Source of the DNA: Mesorhizobium sp.
Lineage (GTDB): Bacteria > Pseudomonadota > Alphaproteobacteria > Rhizobiales > Rhizobiaceae
Reading direction: 5' to 3'
Length of the DNA: 64,000 bases
NCBI GenBank assembly: GCA_004020875.1
Contig: SAPZ01000005.1
Span: forward strand, 248,001-312,000
Position 1 is the stretch's first letter. Each line of letters begins with the position of its first letter. Below are positions 1 through 9,279 of this stretch, piece by piece. The notes beneath the pieces are model-generated. The model did not search any database. It was not told the origin of the DNA and was given only the letters and a program-made list of their open reading frames with translations. Made by a program: the position numbers and the translations under genes.

Positions 1-914
1 CCGGAGCGCAAGGCGCGCACGGTCGGGATCGGGTCCGGCTTGATGCCGACGCCTGGCAGTTGCGTCGGATCCCAGAAGGATTCGCTCATCACCACCACGA
101 TATCCGGCTTCTCGTCCGGCACCGAAGCGGCGATGTCAGGCCGCTGGATCGCGTCCATCGCCTTTTCGGAATAGCCCGGTGGCGCCGAGACATGCGCCAT
201 CGGCACGTTCATCGCGAAGGCTAGCGCAAAACCGTTCGAGGCGTAGTTTTCCTTCTGGTCCCACATGATCGGGATGATCTGCAGCCGGTCGCGCGTCCAG
301 GAGAAGGTGGCGTAGTCCATTATCGAGACGAAGAAGGCGAGCAGCGGCACGGCAAGCGCCAGCCGCGCCAGGCGGCCCTTGCGGCTGAGGATCGGCACCC
401 GCCGGCGCCAGGTCCGCCAGCCATAGACCAGCAGCGCCAGCCCGCCGACGATTGCCGCGGCCAGCATGATGGCCGTCCATGGCCGTTCGCGCACCAGAAG
501 CGGCATCAGCGCCATGATCTGGCGGGCATAGAGGAAATCCGTCGGATAGAGCGGATCGCCGAGATAATGCGATTTCTGGTGTCCGACGAAGGCGAGCGCC
601 AGCGTCAGCGGCGCCACGATCATCAGGCTCTGGTGGCTGCGGCCAATCACGGCGTCCAGTCCGACCAGCATCAGCGCGAAGACGATGATGGTGGTCCAGC
701 CTGGCTTGAAGGGCTGCAGGAAGAAATCGACCGTGCCGAAGAAGTCACCGCGCACGATCCACTCGATCGCGAATACGAGCAGGGCGGAGACAAGAAGTGT
801 CGCCAGGCCGTAGCGTACGGTCGGCCAGGGTCGCCCCGGCAGGTAGCCGGTGGACGGATCGTCCTCCAAAAATCGCGGCACGGGCTTGGCCGCGCCTTTC
901 CTGATCCTTGCCAC
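1..914 (-). CDS. LTA synthase-like membrane phosphoglycerol/phosphoethanolamine transferase, 3' end missing
   Basis: The reverse strand is open from a GTG at 912-914 to the window edge, so about 304 N-terminal residues are present and the C-terminus is missing. A GGGGAG ribosome site lies just upstream of the GTG. Five hydrophobic segments come first (for example VRYGLATLLVSALLVFAIEW and LALAVPLLAFFVSIMDYA). They are followed by the start of an extracytoplasmic alkaline-phosphatase-fold domain: PDIVVVMSESFWDP matches the LtaS/MdoB metal-binding block, with the Glu as expected metal ligand. The catalytic Thr lies beyond the edge. Family members transfer phosphoglycerol or phosphoethanolamine from a phospholipid to a surface glycan or lipid. 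In rhizobia, cyclic glucan is a plausible acceptor, but that is inference. It is divergent from fabD. Confidence 0.85.
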   Translation of the reverse strand, partial: MARIRKGAAKPVPRFLEDDPSTGYLPGRPWPTVRYGLATLLVSALLVFAIEWIVRGDFFGTVDFFLQPFKPGWTTIIVFALMLVGLDAVIGRSHQSLMIVAPLTLALAFVGHQKSHYLGDPLYPTDFLYARQIMALMPLLVRERPWTAIMLAAAIVGGLALLVYGWRTWRRRVPILSRKGRLARLALAVPLLAFFVSIMDYATFSWTRDRLQIIPIMWDQKENYASNGFALAFAMNVPMAHVSAPPGYSEKAMDAIQRPDIAASVPDEKPDIVVVMSESFWDPTQLPGVGIKPDPIPTVRALRS

Positions 915-1192
915 TGAACTCCCCCGGGCCCTTGCAACACACCTTCCACGCGCGTCACGGCTCTGTCATTAAAGTGTCACGCAAAGCTAGCGCCTGTGGC
1001 GGAAATAAGAAGAGCCAGCAACCCAAACGTGAGCGGTTTTCATCAGGTGTGATCGCCAAAAAGCCCTTTTGGAACAGGGAGTCAGCCGGATTTTCCGGCT
1101 GAAATACGGCTTAAAGGGATGCCCTCGGGCTTGACTTGGCCGTCCGCCTTGCGCCAGAGGCAGGGAAAAACCAGCCTCTGGAGAGAGCAAAA

Positions 1193-2134
1193 ATGGCCGT
1201 CGCATTCACCTTTCCGGGACAGGGCAGCCAGGCCGTGGGCATGGGCAAGGACCTCGCGGATCGATTCCCGGAAGCGCGCCGCGTCTTCGAGGAAGTGGAC
1301 GCCGCGCTCGGCGAAAGCCTGTCGAAACTAATCTGGGAAGGGCCCGAAGAGACGCTGACGCTGACCGCCAACGCCCAGCCGGCGCTGATGGCGGTGTCGC
1401 TGGCGGCGATGCGGGCGCTCGAAGCGCGCGGCTTCTCGCTGAAGGATAAGGTTGCTTATGTCGCCGGTCATTCGCTGGGCGAATATTCAGCACTTGCCGC
1501 CGCCGGCTTCGTTTCGGTCGGCGACGCGGCGAAGCTCCTGCGCACCCGCGGCAACGCCATGCAGGCTGCGGTGCCCGCCGGCGAGGGCGCCATGGCCGCG
1601 ATCATCGGCCTCGAGCAGGCCGATGTCGAAGCGGCGTGCGCGGAAGCGGCCAAAGGCTCCGTCTGCCAGGTCGCCAACGACAATGGCGGCGGCCAGCTGG
1701 TGATTTCAGGCGCCAAGGCGGCGGTCGAGCTGGCGGCGAAGCTGTGCACCGAAAAGGGCGCCAAGCGGGCGCTGATGCTGCAGGTTTCCGCCCCGTTCCA
1801 CTCGGCGCTGATGGCGCCGGCGGCCGAGATCATGCGTGAGGCGCTGGCCGGCGTGGCGAAGCGGGCGCCGGTGGTCCCGGTCGTCTCCAACGTCACCGTG
1901 ACGCCGACCAGCGACCCGGGCGAGATCGCCCGCCGGCTGGTCCAGCAGGTGACGGGTCGCGTGCGCTGGCGCGAGACGGTGGAATGGTTCGGCGCCAATG
2001 GTGTCACCACGCTTTACGAGGTCGGCGCCGGCAAGGTGCTGTCGGGCCTCGCGCGCCGCATCAACCGCGACATCGCCACGGGCGCCGTCGGCACGGCGGC
2101 GGACGTCGAGACCGCGCTGGCGGCGCTTGCCTGA
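1193..2134 (+). CDS. fabD: Malonyl-CoA:ACP transacylase
   Basis: This 313-residue protein moves malonyl from CoA to acyl carrier protein, supplying the extender unit for fatty-acid synthesis in the cytosol. It opens with FTFPGQGSQ. It carries the nucleophile elbow GHSLGEYSA (Ser94) and the histidine motif SAPFHSALM near residue 200, both diagnostic of FabD. The ATG at 1193 follows a GGAGAG site; the open frame extends to 1136 but without conserved sequence. It is first gene of fabD-fabG-acpP-fabF. The 278-bp upstream gap shared with the divergent transferase gene should hold the operon promoter. Confidence 0.97.
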   Translation: MAVAFTFPGQGSQAVGMGKDLADRFPEARRVFEEVDAALGESLSKLIWEGPEETLTLTANAQPALMAVSLAAMRALEARGFSLKDKVAYVAGHSLGEYSALAAAGFVSVGDAAKLLRTRGNAMQAAVPAGEGAMAAIIGLEQADVEAACAEAAKGSVCQVANDNGGGQLVISGAKAAVELAAKLCTEKGAKRALMLQVSAPFHSALMAPAAEIMREALAGVAKRAPVVPVVSNVTVTPTSDPGEIARRLVQQVTGRVRWRETVEWFGANGVTTLYEVGAGKVLSGLARRINRDIATGAVGTAADVETALAALA

Positions 2135-2194
2135 CAGGCTGGCGATTTGACGGCACCTGTGCCAAGGGTGCCTCTCTGAGATCAGGAGAGAAAA

Positions 2195-2932
2195 ATGTTC
2201 GAACTGACCGGCCGCAAGGCGCTCGTCACCGGCGCATCGGGGGGCATCGGCGAGGCGATCGCCAGGGTGCTGCACAGCCAGGGCGCCATCGTCGGCCTGC
2301 ACGGCACGCGCGTGGAGAAGCTGGAAGCGTTGGCAGGCGAGCTCGGCGACCGCGTAAAACTGTTTCCGGCCGACCTGACCGACCGCGACGCGGTCAAGGC
2401 GCTCGGCCAGAAGGCTGAGGCGGATCTCGAAGGCGTCGATATCCTGGTCAACAATGCCGGCATCACCAAGGACGGCCTGTTCGTGCGCATGTCGGACGCC
2501 GACTGGGATAGCGTGATCGAGGTCAATCTCACCGCCGTGTTCCGGCTGACCCGCGAGTTGACCCATCCGATGATGCGCCGCCGCCATGGCCGCATCATCA
2601 ACATCACCTCGGTGGTCGGCGTCACTGGCAATCCCGGCCAGACCAATTACTGCGCCTCCAAGGCCGGCATGATCGGCTTTTCCAAGTCCCTGGCGCAGGA
2701 GATCGCCACCCGCAACATCACCGTCAACTGCGTCGCCCCGGGCTTCATCGAATCGGCCATGACCGACAAGCTCAACGACAAGCAGAAGGAGACGATCATG
2801 GCGGCCATCCCGACAAGGCGCATGGGCACCAGCGCCGAGGTCGCGTCCGCCGTTGCCTACCTTGCTTCCAACGAGGCGGCTTACGTCACTGGCCAGACCA
2901 TTCATGTGAATGGTGGTATGGCGATGATCTGA
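2195..2932 (+). CDS. fabG: 3-oxoacyl-ACP reductase
   Basis: A 245-residue short-chain dehydrogenase that reduces 3-oxoacyl-ACP with NADPH in the elongation cycle. The cofactor loop is TGASGGIG (12-19), the structural NNAG is at 86-89, and the catalytic triad is Ser139, Tyr152 and Lys156 in YCASK. The C-terminus GGMAMI is typical of FabG rather than of general SDR enzymes. An AGGAGAG site precedes the ATG. It lies 60 bp after fabD and 200 bp before acpP, the usual alphaproteobacterial order. Confidence 0.97.
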   Translation: MFELTGRKALVTGASGGIGEAIARVLHSQGAIVGLHGTRVEKLEALAGELGDRVKLFPADLTDRDAVKALGQKAEADLEGVDILVNNAGITKDGLFVRMSDADWDSVIEVNLTAVFRLTRELTHPMMRRRHGRIINITSVVGVTGNPGQTNYCASKAGMIGFSKSLAQEIATRNITVNCVAPGFIESAMTDKLNDKQKETIMAAIPTRRMGTSAEVASAVAYLASNEAAYVTGQTIHVNGGMAMI

Positions 2933-3134
2933 CCGGCCAAGCCCCAGACGCCTGTGAAAACAGCCATTTCGGCTTGGACGCCCGTCATTTTTCGTGTAAT
3001 GCGGCCCGCAACCCGGCGGTTCGGGCAAAAACCGGTCCTGTGGCGTTGCGTTGCCCGCAAGACCATCTTTCAGCTTGATTAGCGGCATTCCGCCCGCTAA
3101 CGAAGATCGACAACATGAGACGAGGATTGCCCAA

Positions 3135-3371
3135 ATGAGTGACACCGCAGAGCGCGTCAAGAAGATCGTCATCGAGCATCTCGGCGTCGATGCCGACAAG
3201 GTGACGGAGCAGGCGAGCTTCATCGACGACCTGGGCGCGGACAGCCTCGACACGGTCGAACTCGTGATGGCGTTCGAAGAAGAGTTCGGCGTCGAGATTC
3301 CGGACGATGCCGCCGAGACGATCCTCACTGTTGGCGACGCCGTGAAGTATATCGACAAGGCCTCGGCCTGA
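3135..3371 (+). CDS. acpP: Acyl carrier protein
   Basis: This 78-residue acidic helical protein carries acyl chains as thioesters on 4'-phosphopantetheine. The attachment motif [12 protein letters not shown] is present, with modified Ser37. The start [10 protein letters not shown] is the conserved ACP N-terminus; the frame is open upstream to 3051 but that part is unrelated. The 202-bp gap after fabG is long for an operon and probably holds an extra promoter, as expected for a very abundant protein. Confidence 0.97.
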   Translation: MSDTAERVKKIVIEHLGVDADKVTEQASFIDDLGADSLDTVELVMAFEEEFGVEIPDDAAETILTVGDAVKYIDKASA

Positions 3372-3405
3372 GTTCTTTCGCAGGCATAACCGGGGAGGAC
3401 CTGCG

Positions 3406-4668
3406 ATGAGGCGTGTCGTCGTCACGGGCCTTGGCCTGCTTTCGCCGTTTGGCATGGGCGTCGAGCATAGCTGGCGGGAATTGCTTTCCGGCCGCAGCGC
3501 CTGCCGCCGCGTCACCGAGTTCGAAGTGGACGATCTTGCCTGCAAGATCGCCCACATCATCCCGCGCGGCGACGGCTCGAACGGCACCTTCAATCCGGAG
3601 GCCGTGCTCGAGCCGAAGGAACTGCGCAAGATCGGCGACTTCATCCTTTACGGCATCGCGGCGGCCGACGAGGCGCTGGCCGATTCCGGCTGGAAGCCTC
3701 AGACGCATGAGGACCAGTGCGCCACCGGCGTGCTGATCGGCTCCGGCATCGGCGGCATCGACGGCATCGCCGAAAACGCGATGATCCTCAAGGATCGCGG
3801 CCCGCGCCGCATCAGCCCCTTCTTCATCCCCGGGCAGATCATCAACCTGGTCTCGGGCCAGGTCTCCATCCGCCATGGCTTGAAAGGCCCGAACCACGCG
3901 GTCGTCACCGCCTGCTCGACCGGCGCGCACGCCATTGGCGACGCGGCCCGGCTGATCCTGTGGGGCGATGCCGACGTGATGGTGGCGGGCGGCGCCGAGG
4001 CGCCGATCACCCGGCTGTCGATCGCGGGCTTCGCCGCCTGTCGCGCGCTCTCCACCGAGCGTAACGACGCGCCGGAGACCGCGTCGCGGCCCTATGACCG
4101 AGACCGCGACGGCTTCGTCATGGGCGAGGGCGCCGGCGTCGTCGTGCTGGAGGAGCTCGAGCACGCCAAGGCGCGCGGCGCCAAGATCTACGCCGAAGTC
4201 ACCGGCTACGGACTGACCGGCGACGCCTACCATATCACCGCCCCAGCCGAGGACGGCGACGGTGCCTTCCGCTGCATGACAGCGGCGCTGAACCGGGCGA
4301 AGCTTTCTCCGGCCGATGTCGATTACATCAATGCCCATGGCACCTCGACTATGGCCGACACGATCGAGCTTGGCGCGGTCGAGCGGCTTGTCGGCAATGC
4401 CGCCTCGAAGATATCGATGTCGTCGACAAAGTCGTCGGTCGGCCATCTGCTGGGCGCCGCGGGCGCCGCGGAAGCGATCTTCTCGATCCTCGCCATCCGC
4501 GACAACGTCGCCCCCGCCACCATCAATCTCGACAATCCGGAACGCGAGACGGCGATCGATCTCGTGCCGAACAAGCCGCGCCAGCGCCAGATCGACGTCG
4601 CGCTGTCGAATTCCTTCGGTTTTGGCGGCACCAACGCTTCGCTCGTGTTCCAGCGCTACAATGGCTGA
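3406..4668 (+). CDS. fabF: 3-oxoacyl-ACP synthase II
   Basis: A 420-residue condensing enzyme that elongates acyl-ACP with malonyl-ACP. The active-site cysteine is Cys170 in VVTACSTGAHAIGDA, and the two histidines sit in NAHGTSTMADTIE and SVGHLLGAAGA, giving the Cys-His-His triad of KAS I/II. The C-terminal NSFGFGGTNASLVF is the family signature. It lies 34 bp after acpP. A very strong hairpin follows 14 bp after the stop codon and probably ends the fab transcript. Confidence 0.97.
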   Translation: MRRVVVTGLGLLSPFGMGVEHSWRELLSGRSACRRVTEFEVDDLACKIAHIIPRGDGSNGTFNPEAVLEPKELRKIGDFILYGIAAADEALADSGWKPQTHEDQCATGVLIGSGIGGIDGIAENAMILKDRGPRRISPFFIPGQIINLVSGQVSIRHGLKGPNHAVVTACSTGAHAIGDAARLILWGDADVMVAGGAEAPITRLSIAGFAACRALSTERNDAPETASRPYDRDRDGFVMGEGAGVVVLEELEHAKARGAKIYAEVTGYGLTGDAYHITAPAEDGDGAFRCMTAALNRAKLSPADVDYINAHGTSTMADTIELGAVERLVGNAASKISMSSTKSSVGHLLGAAGAAEAIFSILAIRDNVAPATINLDNPERETAIDLVPNKPRQRQIDVALSNSFGFGGTNASLVFQRYNG

Positions 4669-4681
4669 AAGGCCAACCGCG

Positions 4682-4722
4682 GCAATCCCGGGAAGAGGGC
4701 GCGGCGCTCTTCCCGGGATTGC
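4682..4722 (+). terminator. Strong 16-bp perfect hairpin after fabF
   Basis: GCAATCCCGGGAAGAG (4682-4697) and its exact complement (4707-4722) flank a 9-base loop. There is no T-run afterwards, so it is either a terminator assisted by other factors or a 3'-end-stabilising structure for the fab mRNA ahead of mltG. Confidence 0.7.
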
Positions 4723-4826
4723 TCGGAAAACCAGTCGGCAGTCCCGCCACCTGCCGTCATTTTTGCCAAATTCTCCCCTAGCTTGTAGCTGGGGGATTCG
4801 TTGCAAGATCAGACGGTAGGGCGCCC

Positions 4827-6083
4827 ATGAGCACAAATCCGGGGAGCACAAATCCGGGCGGCGGAGATTTCGGACGGCAAGACACGAAGGGTCCGATCGT
4901 GCCCAAGACGGCGGCCGAGGCATTGCGCCCGGAAGCTGGCACGCCGCCGCCGTCGAAGCGCTCGCGCGCCTCGCGCAGCCAGGTCGTGGTGTTCCTGAAT
5001 TTCTTCCTGTCCGTGGCGATCCTTATCGTGCTCGCCTCGGGGGCCGCGCTCTATTTCGGCATGCAGGCATTTGTCGAGCCCGGTCCGTCCGCCAATGGCG
5101 ACACCTTCATGATCAAGCCCAACACGGGCGTGCAGGAGATCGCCGATCAACTGGAACGCCGCAGCCTGATCAGCGATGCTCGCATCTTCCGGCTCGGCGT
5201 GCGCGCCACCGGCAATGAATCGGCGCTGAAGGCCGGTGAATACGCCATCAAGCCGCGCGCCTCGATGCGCGACATCATGGAGCTCTTCAAGAGTGGCAAG
5301 TCGGTGATGTACTCGCTCACCATTCCCGAAGGGTTGACGGTCGAGCAGGCGTTGCAGCGCGTCGCCGATCAGGAGGCGCTCACCGGCGACATGCCGGCGA
5401 CCTTGCCGCCGGAGGGCAGCATTGCCACCGACACGCTGCGCTTCACCCGCGGCGCCACCCGCCAGCAGATGATAGACAAGCTTGTCGCCGATCAGAAGAA
5501 GCTGGTCGAGGATGTCTGGTCGCATCGCGCACCCGATCTGCCGATCGCCAACATCGACGATTTCGTCACGCTGGCCTCGATCGTGGAGAAGGAAACGGGC
5601 CGGAGCGACGAACGCTCGCGCGTTGCCGCTGTCTTCCTCAACCGGCTGGCCAAGGGCATGCGGCTGCAATCCGACCCGACCATCATCTACGGTCTGTTCG
5701 GCGGCAAGGGCAAACCCGCCGACCGGCCGATCTATCAGTCCGACCTCGACAAGCAGACGCCCTACAACACCTATCTGATCAAGGGCCTGCCGCCGACGCC
5801 GATCGCCAATCCGGGCCGCGCGGCGCTCGAAGCGGTTGCCAATCCGTCGAAAACCGGCGATCTCTATTTCGTCGCCGACGGCAATGGTGGCCACGTCTTT
5901 GCCGCGACGCTGGAAGAGCACAACCAGAATGTCGCCCGCTATCGGACGCTGCAGAAGAAGCAGGCGGATGCCGCCGCGAAGGCTTCCGGCCAGACGACGG
6001 CCCCGGCCGCTCCCGATGGCAACGCCGGCGACAATGTCGACAGCGGCGAAAACCGCGATGCGGGCGGCGACACGGCTCAATAG
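4827..6083 (+). CDS. mltG: Endolytic murein transglycosylase (YceG family)
   Basis: 418 residues. A charged cytoplasmic N-terminus is followed by one membrane segment at about 50-78, then a periplasmic LysM-like region and the YceG catalytic domain. The catalytic block ASIVEKETGRSDE contains the predicted active-site Glu, followed by LQSDPTIIYGL and YLIKGLPPTPIANPG, all family hallmarks. The enzyme cuts nascent peptidoglycan strands and probably sets glycan chain length. The Ala/Asp-rich tail after residue 385 looks disordered. The position after fabF and before yicC-gmk is conserved in rhizobia. Confidence 0.95.
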   Translation: MSTNPGSTNPGGGDFGRQDTKGPIVPKTAAEALRPEAGTPPPSKRSRASRSQVVVFLNFFLSVAILIVLASGAALYFGMQAFVEPGPSANGDTFMIKPNTGVQEIADQLERRSLISDARIFRLGVRATGNESALKAGEYAIKPRASMRDIMELFKSGKSVMYSLTIPEGLTVEQALQRVADQEALTGDMPATLPPEGSIATDTLRFTRGATRQQMIDKLVADQKKLVEDVWSHRAPDLPIANIDDFVTLASIVEKETGRSDERSRVAAVFLNRLAKGMRLQSDPTIIYGLFGGKGKPADRPIYQSDLDKQTPYNTYLIKGLPPTPIANPGRAALEAVANPSKTGDLYFVADGNGGHVFAATLEEHNQNVARYRTLQKKQADAAAKASGQTTAPAAPDGNAGDNVDSGENRDAGGDTAQ

Positions 6084-6217
6084 GCGTGCCGCACGCGTCC
6101 TTTGACGCGACGCCATATTCATGTTTTGAGGGGGCGCCGGCCGATCGTCCGGCGATTTTCTGGGGCGTGTAGCGCCGGGCCGCGTGCGACGGCCTGCGAC
6201 AGGGGATGACAGGCACA

Positions 6218-7108
6218 ATGAACCTGCAAAGCATGACCGGTTTCGCGCGGTCCGCTGCCGAAAGCGAAGGCACCTCGATCGCCTGGGAGGTGAAATCGGT
6301 GAACGGCAAGAGCGCCGAGGTTCGGCTGAGGTTGCCGCAGGGTTTCGACCGGCTGGAGATCGCCGTTCGGCAGACCGTTCAGAAGCGTTTCGCGCGCGGC
6401 AATTTCCAGGCGACATTGAACGTCGGCCGCGCCGCGGCCAGACAAGCCCAGCCGGTGGTCAACGAGGCGTTCCTCAAGGATCTGGCGGGGCTGGCGAAGC
6501 GTTTGCAGGAGCAGTTCGGCACCGAGCCCGCTACCGCCGACGGCCTGCTCTCCCTGCGCGGCGTGCTTGACATTCCCGAGGCGATAGAGACCGAGGAGGA
6601 ACGCGCCGCTCTTGATGCCGCGATCCTGTCGGCGCTCGAGGCAGCGCTCGCCGGGCTGCAGCAGGCGCGCCAGGGCGAGGGCGCAGCACTTGGCGCGCTG
6701 CTTTCCGGCCATATCGACGCCATCGAGGCGTTGACGCTGAAGGCCGAAGCCGATCCCTCGCGGGAGCCGGCGGCAATCCGCGAGCGCATGACGGAGCAGC
6801 TACGCCTGTTGATGGATGCCTCGGCCAATCTCGATGCCGTCCGGCTGCATCAGGAGGCGGCCTTCCTCGCCACCAAGGCCGACATCCGCGAGGAGATCGA
6901 CCGGCTGAAGACGCATGTCGCTTCGGCGCGGACGCTGCTCAAAGGCGGCGGCGCCATTGGCCGCAAGCTCGATTTTCTGGCGCAGGAATTCAATCGCGAA
7001 TCGAATACCTTGTGCTCCAAGTCGAACGCGGCCGCGGTCACCGCGATCGGGCTGGAGCTCAAGGCGGTGGTCGACCAGTTTCGCGAACAGGTCCAGAATC
7101 TGGAGTGA
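6218..7108 (+). CDS. YicC-family endoribonuclease
   Basis: The start [12 protein letters not shown] matches the conserved YicC N-terminus, giving 296 residues; an in-frame ATG at 6206 would add four. The N-terminal YicC-like domain is followed by the C-terminal DUF1732 domain, visible as [11 protein letters not shown] and the conserved [20 protein letters not shown]. The E. coli homologue is a stress-related RNase. It sits immediately before gmk, a widespread arrangement, with only 5 bp between the stop codon and the gmk start. Confidence 0.93.
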   Translation: MNLQSMTGFARSAAESEGTSIAWEVKSVNGKSAEVRLRLPQGFDRLEIAVRQTVQKRFARGNFQATLNVGRAAARQAQPVVNEAFLKDLAGLAKRLQEQFGTEPATADGLLSLRGVLDIPEAIETEEERAALDAAILSALEAALAGLQQARQGEGAALGALLSGHIDAIEALTLKAEADPSREPAAIRERMTEQLRLLMDASANLDAVRLHQEAAFLATKADIREEIDRLKTHVASARTLLKGGGAIGRKLDFLAQEFNRESNTLCSKSNAAAVTAIGLELKAVVDQFREQVQNLE

Positions 7109-7113
7109 CGGGA

Positions 7114-7788
7114 ATGGTTGCCAAGGAACCAACGGCTGCCAGGGATCTCGGGTCCCGCATTCGCCGCCGCGGATTGATGCTGGTGCTGTCATCGCCGTCG
7201 GGCGCCGGCAAATCGACGATCGCGCGCAATCTTCTGGAGAGCGATCCAAGCCTTGAGCTTTCGGTCTCCGTCACGACAAGGCCGCGCCGCGGTTCGGAGA
7301 TCGAAGGCGTCCACTATCATTTCCGCTCCATGCGCGAGTTCGAGCGGCTGCGCGATTCCGACGCGCTGCTCGAATGGGCCGAGGTGCACGGCAATTGCTA
7401 TGCGACACCGCGCGAGCCGGCGGAAATCGCGCTGGCCGAAGGCCGCGACATGCTGTTCGACATCGACTGGCAGGGCGCCCAGCAGCTCAAGGAGAAGATG
7501 CGCGCCGACATCGTCTCGATCTTCATCCTGCCGCCGTCGATGAAGGAATTGAAGGCGCGCCTGAAGCGTCGCGCCGAGGACCAGGAATCCGTCATCGAGA
7601 CCCGGCTGAAGAACGCTCGCCTGGAGATCGAGCATTGGAAGGAATATGACTTCGTCATCGTCAACGACGATCTCGACCGCGCCTTCGCCGAGGTCCGCGC
7701 CATCGTCGCTGCCGAGCGTCTGCGCCGCGACAGGCGGCCGGGGCTGTTCGATTTCATCTCGGGGTTGCTGGACGAGAAGACGGGGTAG
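7114..7788 (+). CDS. gmk: Guanylate kinase
   Basis: A 224-residue kinase that phosphorylates GMP to GDP with ATP. The P-loop is [10 protein letters not shown] (about 26-35), and the GMP-binding region [21 protein letters not shown] is complete. [12 protein letters not shown] is the family's central signature. The ATG at 7114 follows GGAGTGACGGG; upstream in-frame codons lie inside yicC and lack conservation. Confidence 0.97.
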   Translation: MVAKEPTAARDLGSRIRRRGLMLVLSSPSGAGKSTIARNLLESDPSLELSVSVTTRPRRGSEIEGVHYHFRSMREFERLRDSDALLEWAEVHGNCYATPREPAEIALAEGRDMLFDIDWQGAQQLKEKMRADIVSIFILPPSMKELKARLKRRAEDQESVIETRLKNARLEIEHWKEYDFVIVNDDLDRAFAEVRAIVAAERLRRDRRPGLFDFISGLLDEKTG

Positions 7789-7815
7789 AGTGTCCCTCAG
7801 CGACCACCTATGATC

Positions 7816-8013
7816 TTATTTCTTGCGGGATGCCTGTTCCTTGATCAGCGTCCTGCGTTCATCGCCGCTCAGACCGCGTGCACGGCTTTCTCTCAGAATG
7901 GCGGCTATACGATGTGACAACCTCAGGTCCTCAATGGCACTGATTTTTTCGCCCCTGTCACTGGTCAGGATAAATTGGCCATTTTGGACCGAGCGGGCAG
8001 AGTTCTTGTTCAT
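7816..8013 (-). CDS. Small uncharacterised protein
   Basis: A 65-residue frame with good coding character (mixed charged and helical, with a basic C-terminus ending QASRKK). The N-terminal third (VQNGQFILTSDRGEKI) looks like a beta segment and the rest helical. I recognise no family. No strong ribosome site precedes the ATG, which keeps confidence moderate. It lies between gmk and a DUF1330 gene, convergent with gmk. Confidence 0.5.
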   Translation of the reverse strand: MNKNSARSVQNGQFILTSDRGEKISAIEDLRLSHRIAAILRESRARGLSGDERRTLIKEQASRKK

Positions 8014-8061
8014 GCAATCACATCATCATGCCCGATGATTGGCGGGGAATCGTGAGGTGCA

Positions 8062-8355
8062 TCACGAGCCAATCCCCTCGACCAGAATGAGGTCGCGGCT
8101 CAACGCTGCATCGCGAACCTCGAGTGCGGCCGCGTATTCGTCGGAGCGGTACCAGCGCCGCGCGGTCTCGATGTCAGGAAATTCAACGACGATCAGCGGT
8201 CCGGGCTGCCAATCGCCTTCCAGCGTCTCCACGTCGCCGCCCCGGACCAGATAGCGGCCGCCATGCGCGGCGATCGAGGCTGCGGCGCGGGTTCGATAGG
8301 CCTCGAACGCTTCTCGGTCGCGGATCGCAACGTCGGAAATGATATAGGCAGGCAT
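8062..8355 (-). CDS. DUF1330 family protein
   Basis: A 97-residue ferredoxin-like alpha/beta-barrel-type small protein. The family pattern is clear: the start MPAYIISDVAIRDREAFEAY, the central GGRYLVRGG, the block VVEFPDIETARRWYRSDEY, and a final strand DLILVEG. DUF1330 proteins are cytosolic and mostly uncharacterised. It lies 71 bp downstream of the rsmA stop on the same strand and might be cotranscribed. Confidence 0.88.
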   Translation of the reverse strand: MPAYIISDVAIRDREAFEAYRTRAAASIAAHGGRYLVRGGDVETLEGDWQPGPLIVVEFPDIETARRWYRSDEYAAALEVRDAALSRDLILVEGIGS

Positions 8356-8426
8356 TGCAGGCTCCAGGCGGTGTTGCCCCGCCTATCTATGGCGCCGTTT
8401 TGTGGGTTCCAGTGGTGCGGCGGCGA

Positions 8427-9272
8427 TCAGACGGCGTTCGTCAGCCGGACAAACTCTTCCACGCTGAGCGTCTCGGCACGCCGCGTCGGGTCTATGCCGG
8501 CGCGGGTGAGGAGCGCCTCGCCGCCGAGGCTCTTCACGCTTTGCCTGAGCATCTTGCGGCGCTGGCCGAAGGCGGCCTCGGTGACACGGCCGAGCTTCTT
8601 GCCGTCGACCGGCAGGGGAGACGAGCGCGGCACCAGATGCACGACGGACGAGGTGACCTTGGGCGGCGGGGTGAAAGCCTGCGGCGGCACGTCGAAGGCG
8701 ATTTTTGCTTCCGTGCGCCAGCCGGCCAGGACGCCGAGCCGGCCATAGGCGTCGCTGCCGGGACCCGCGGTGATGCGCTCCGCCACCTCGCGCTGGAACA
8801 TCAGCGTCATCGACTGGTAGAAGGGCGGCCAGTCGGCCACTGTCAGCCAGCGGATCAGAAGCTCGGTGCCGATATTGTAGGGCAGGTTGGCGGCGATCTT
8901 CACCGGCCCGCCATTCGCCGTGTTCGCAAGCGCGGCAAAATCCGTCTTCAGCGCATCGCCGGGAATGACCTCCAGGCGACCGGGATAGTGGCTGGAAACC
9001 TCGGCCAGCGCTTCGAGGCAGCGCTCGTCGCGCTCGATGGCGATCACGCGTCGCGCGCCGTTGAACAGCAGCGCCCGCGTCAGCCCGCCTGGGCCGGGGC
9101 CAACCTCGATCACGGTCGCTCCGCCGAGATCGCCGGCCGCGCGCGCGATCTTGCTTGTCAGGTTGAGGTCGAGCAGGAAATTCTGCCCGAGCGCCTTCTT
9201 GGCCTGCAGGCCGTGGCGCTCGATCACCGCGCGCAACGGCGGCAACCCGTCGATCGTGGTGCGCTCGTTCAA
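8427..9272 (-). CDS. rsmA: 16S rRNA (adenine1518/1519-N6)-dimethyltransferase
   Basis: A 281-residue SAM-dependent methyltransferase that dimethylates two adenines in helix 45 of 16S rRNA late in 30S assembly. [11 protein letters not shown] opens the domain, the SAM loop [10 protein letters not shown] is at about 56-65, and the catalytic [11 protein letters not shown] is present. The C-terminal [12 protein letters not shown] and basic [11 protein letters not shown] match KsgA. The start is 7 bp downstream of the pdxA stop, the conserved pdxA-rsmA pair. Confidence 0.96.
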   Translation of the reverse strand: MNERTTIDGLPPLRAVIERHGLQAKKALGQNFLLDLNLTSKIARAAGDLGGATVIEVGPGPGGLTRALLFNGARRVIAIERDERCLEALAEVSSHYPGRLEVIPGDALKTDFAALANTANGGPVKIAANLPYNIGTELLIRWLTVADWPPFYQSMTLMFQREVAERITAGPGSDAYGRLGVLAGWRTEAKIAFDVPPQAFTPPPKVTSSVVHLVPRSSPLPVDGKKLGRVTEAAFGQRRKMLRQSVKSLGGEALLTRAGIDPTRRAETLSVEEFVRLTNAV

Positions 9273-9279
9273 CGGGTCC

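Noticed and set aside
1706..3358. 550-codon frame on the minus strand across fabD-fabG-acpP
   Set aside because: It is antisense to three certain genes. Its His/Arg/Asp-rich composition is the usual shadow of GC-rich codon bias.
3325..4923. 532-codon minus-strand frame over fabF
   Set aside because: Antisense to fabF with its conserved active-site motifs. No start signal or family pattern.
4809..6416. 535-codon minus-strand frame over mltG
   Set aside because: Antisense shadow of mltG; low-complexity Arg/Asp/Gly composition.
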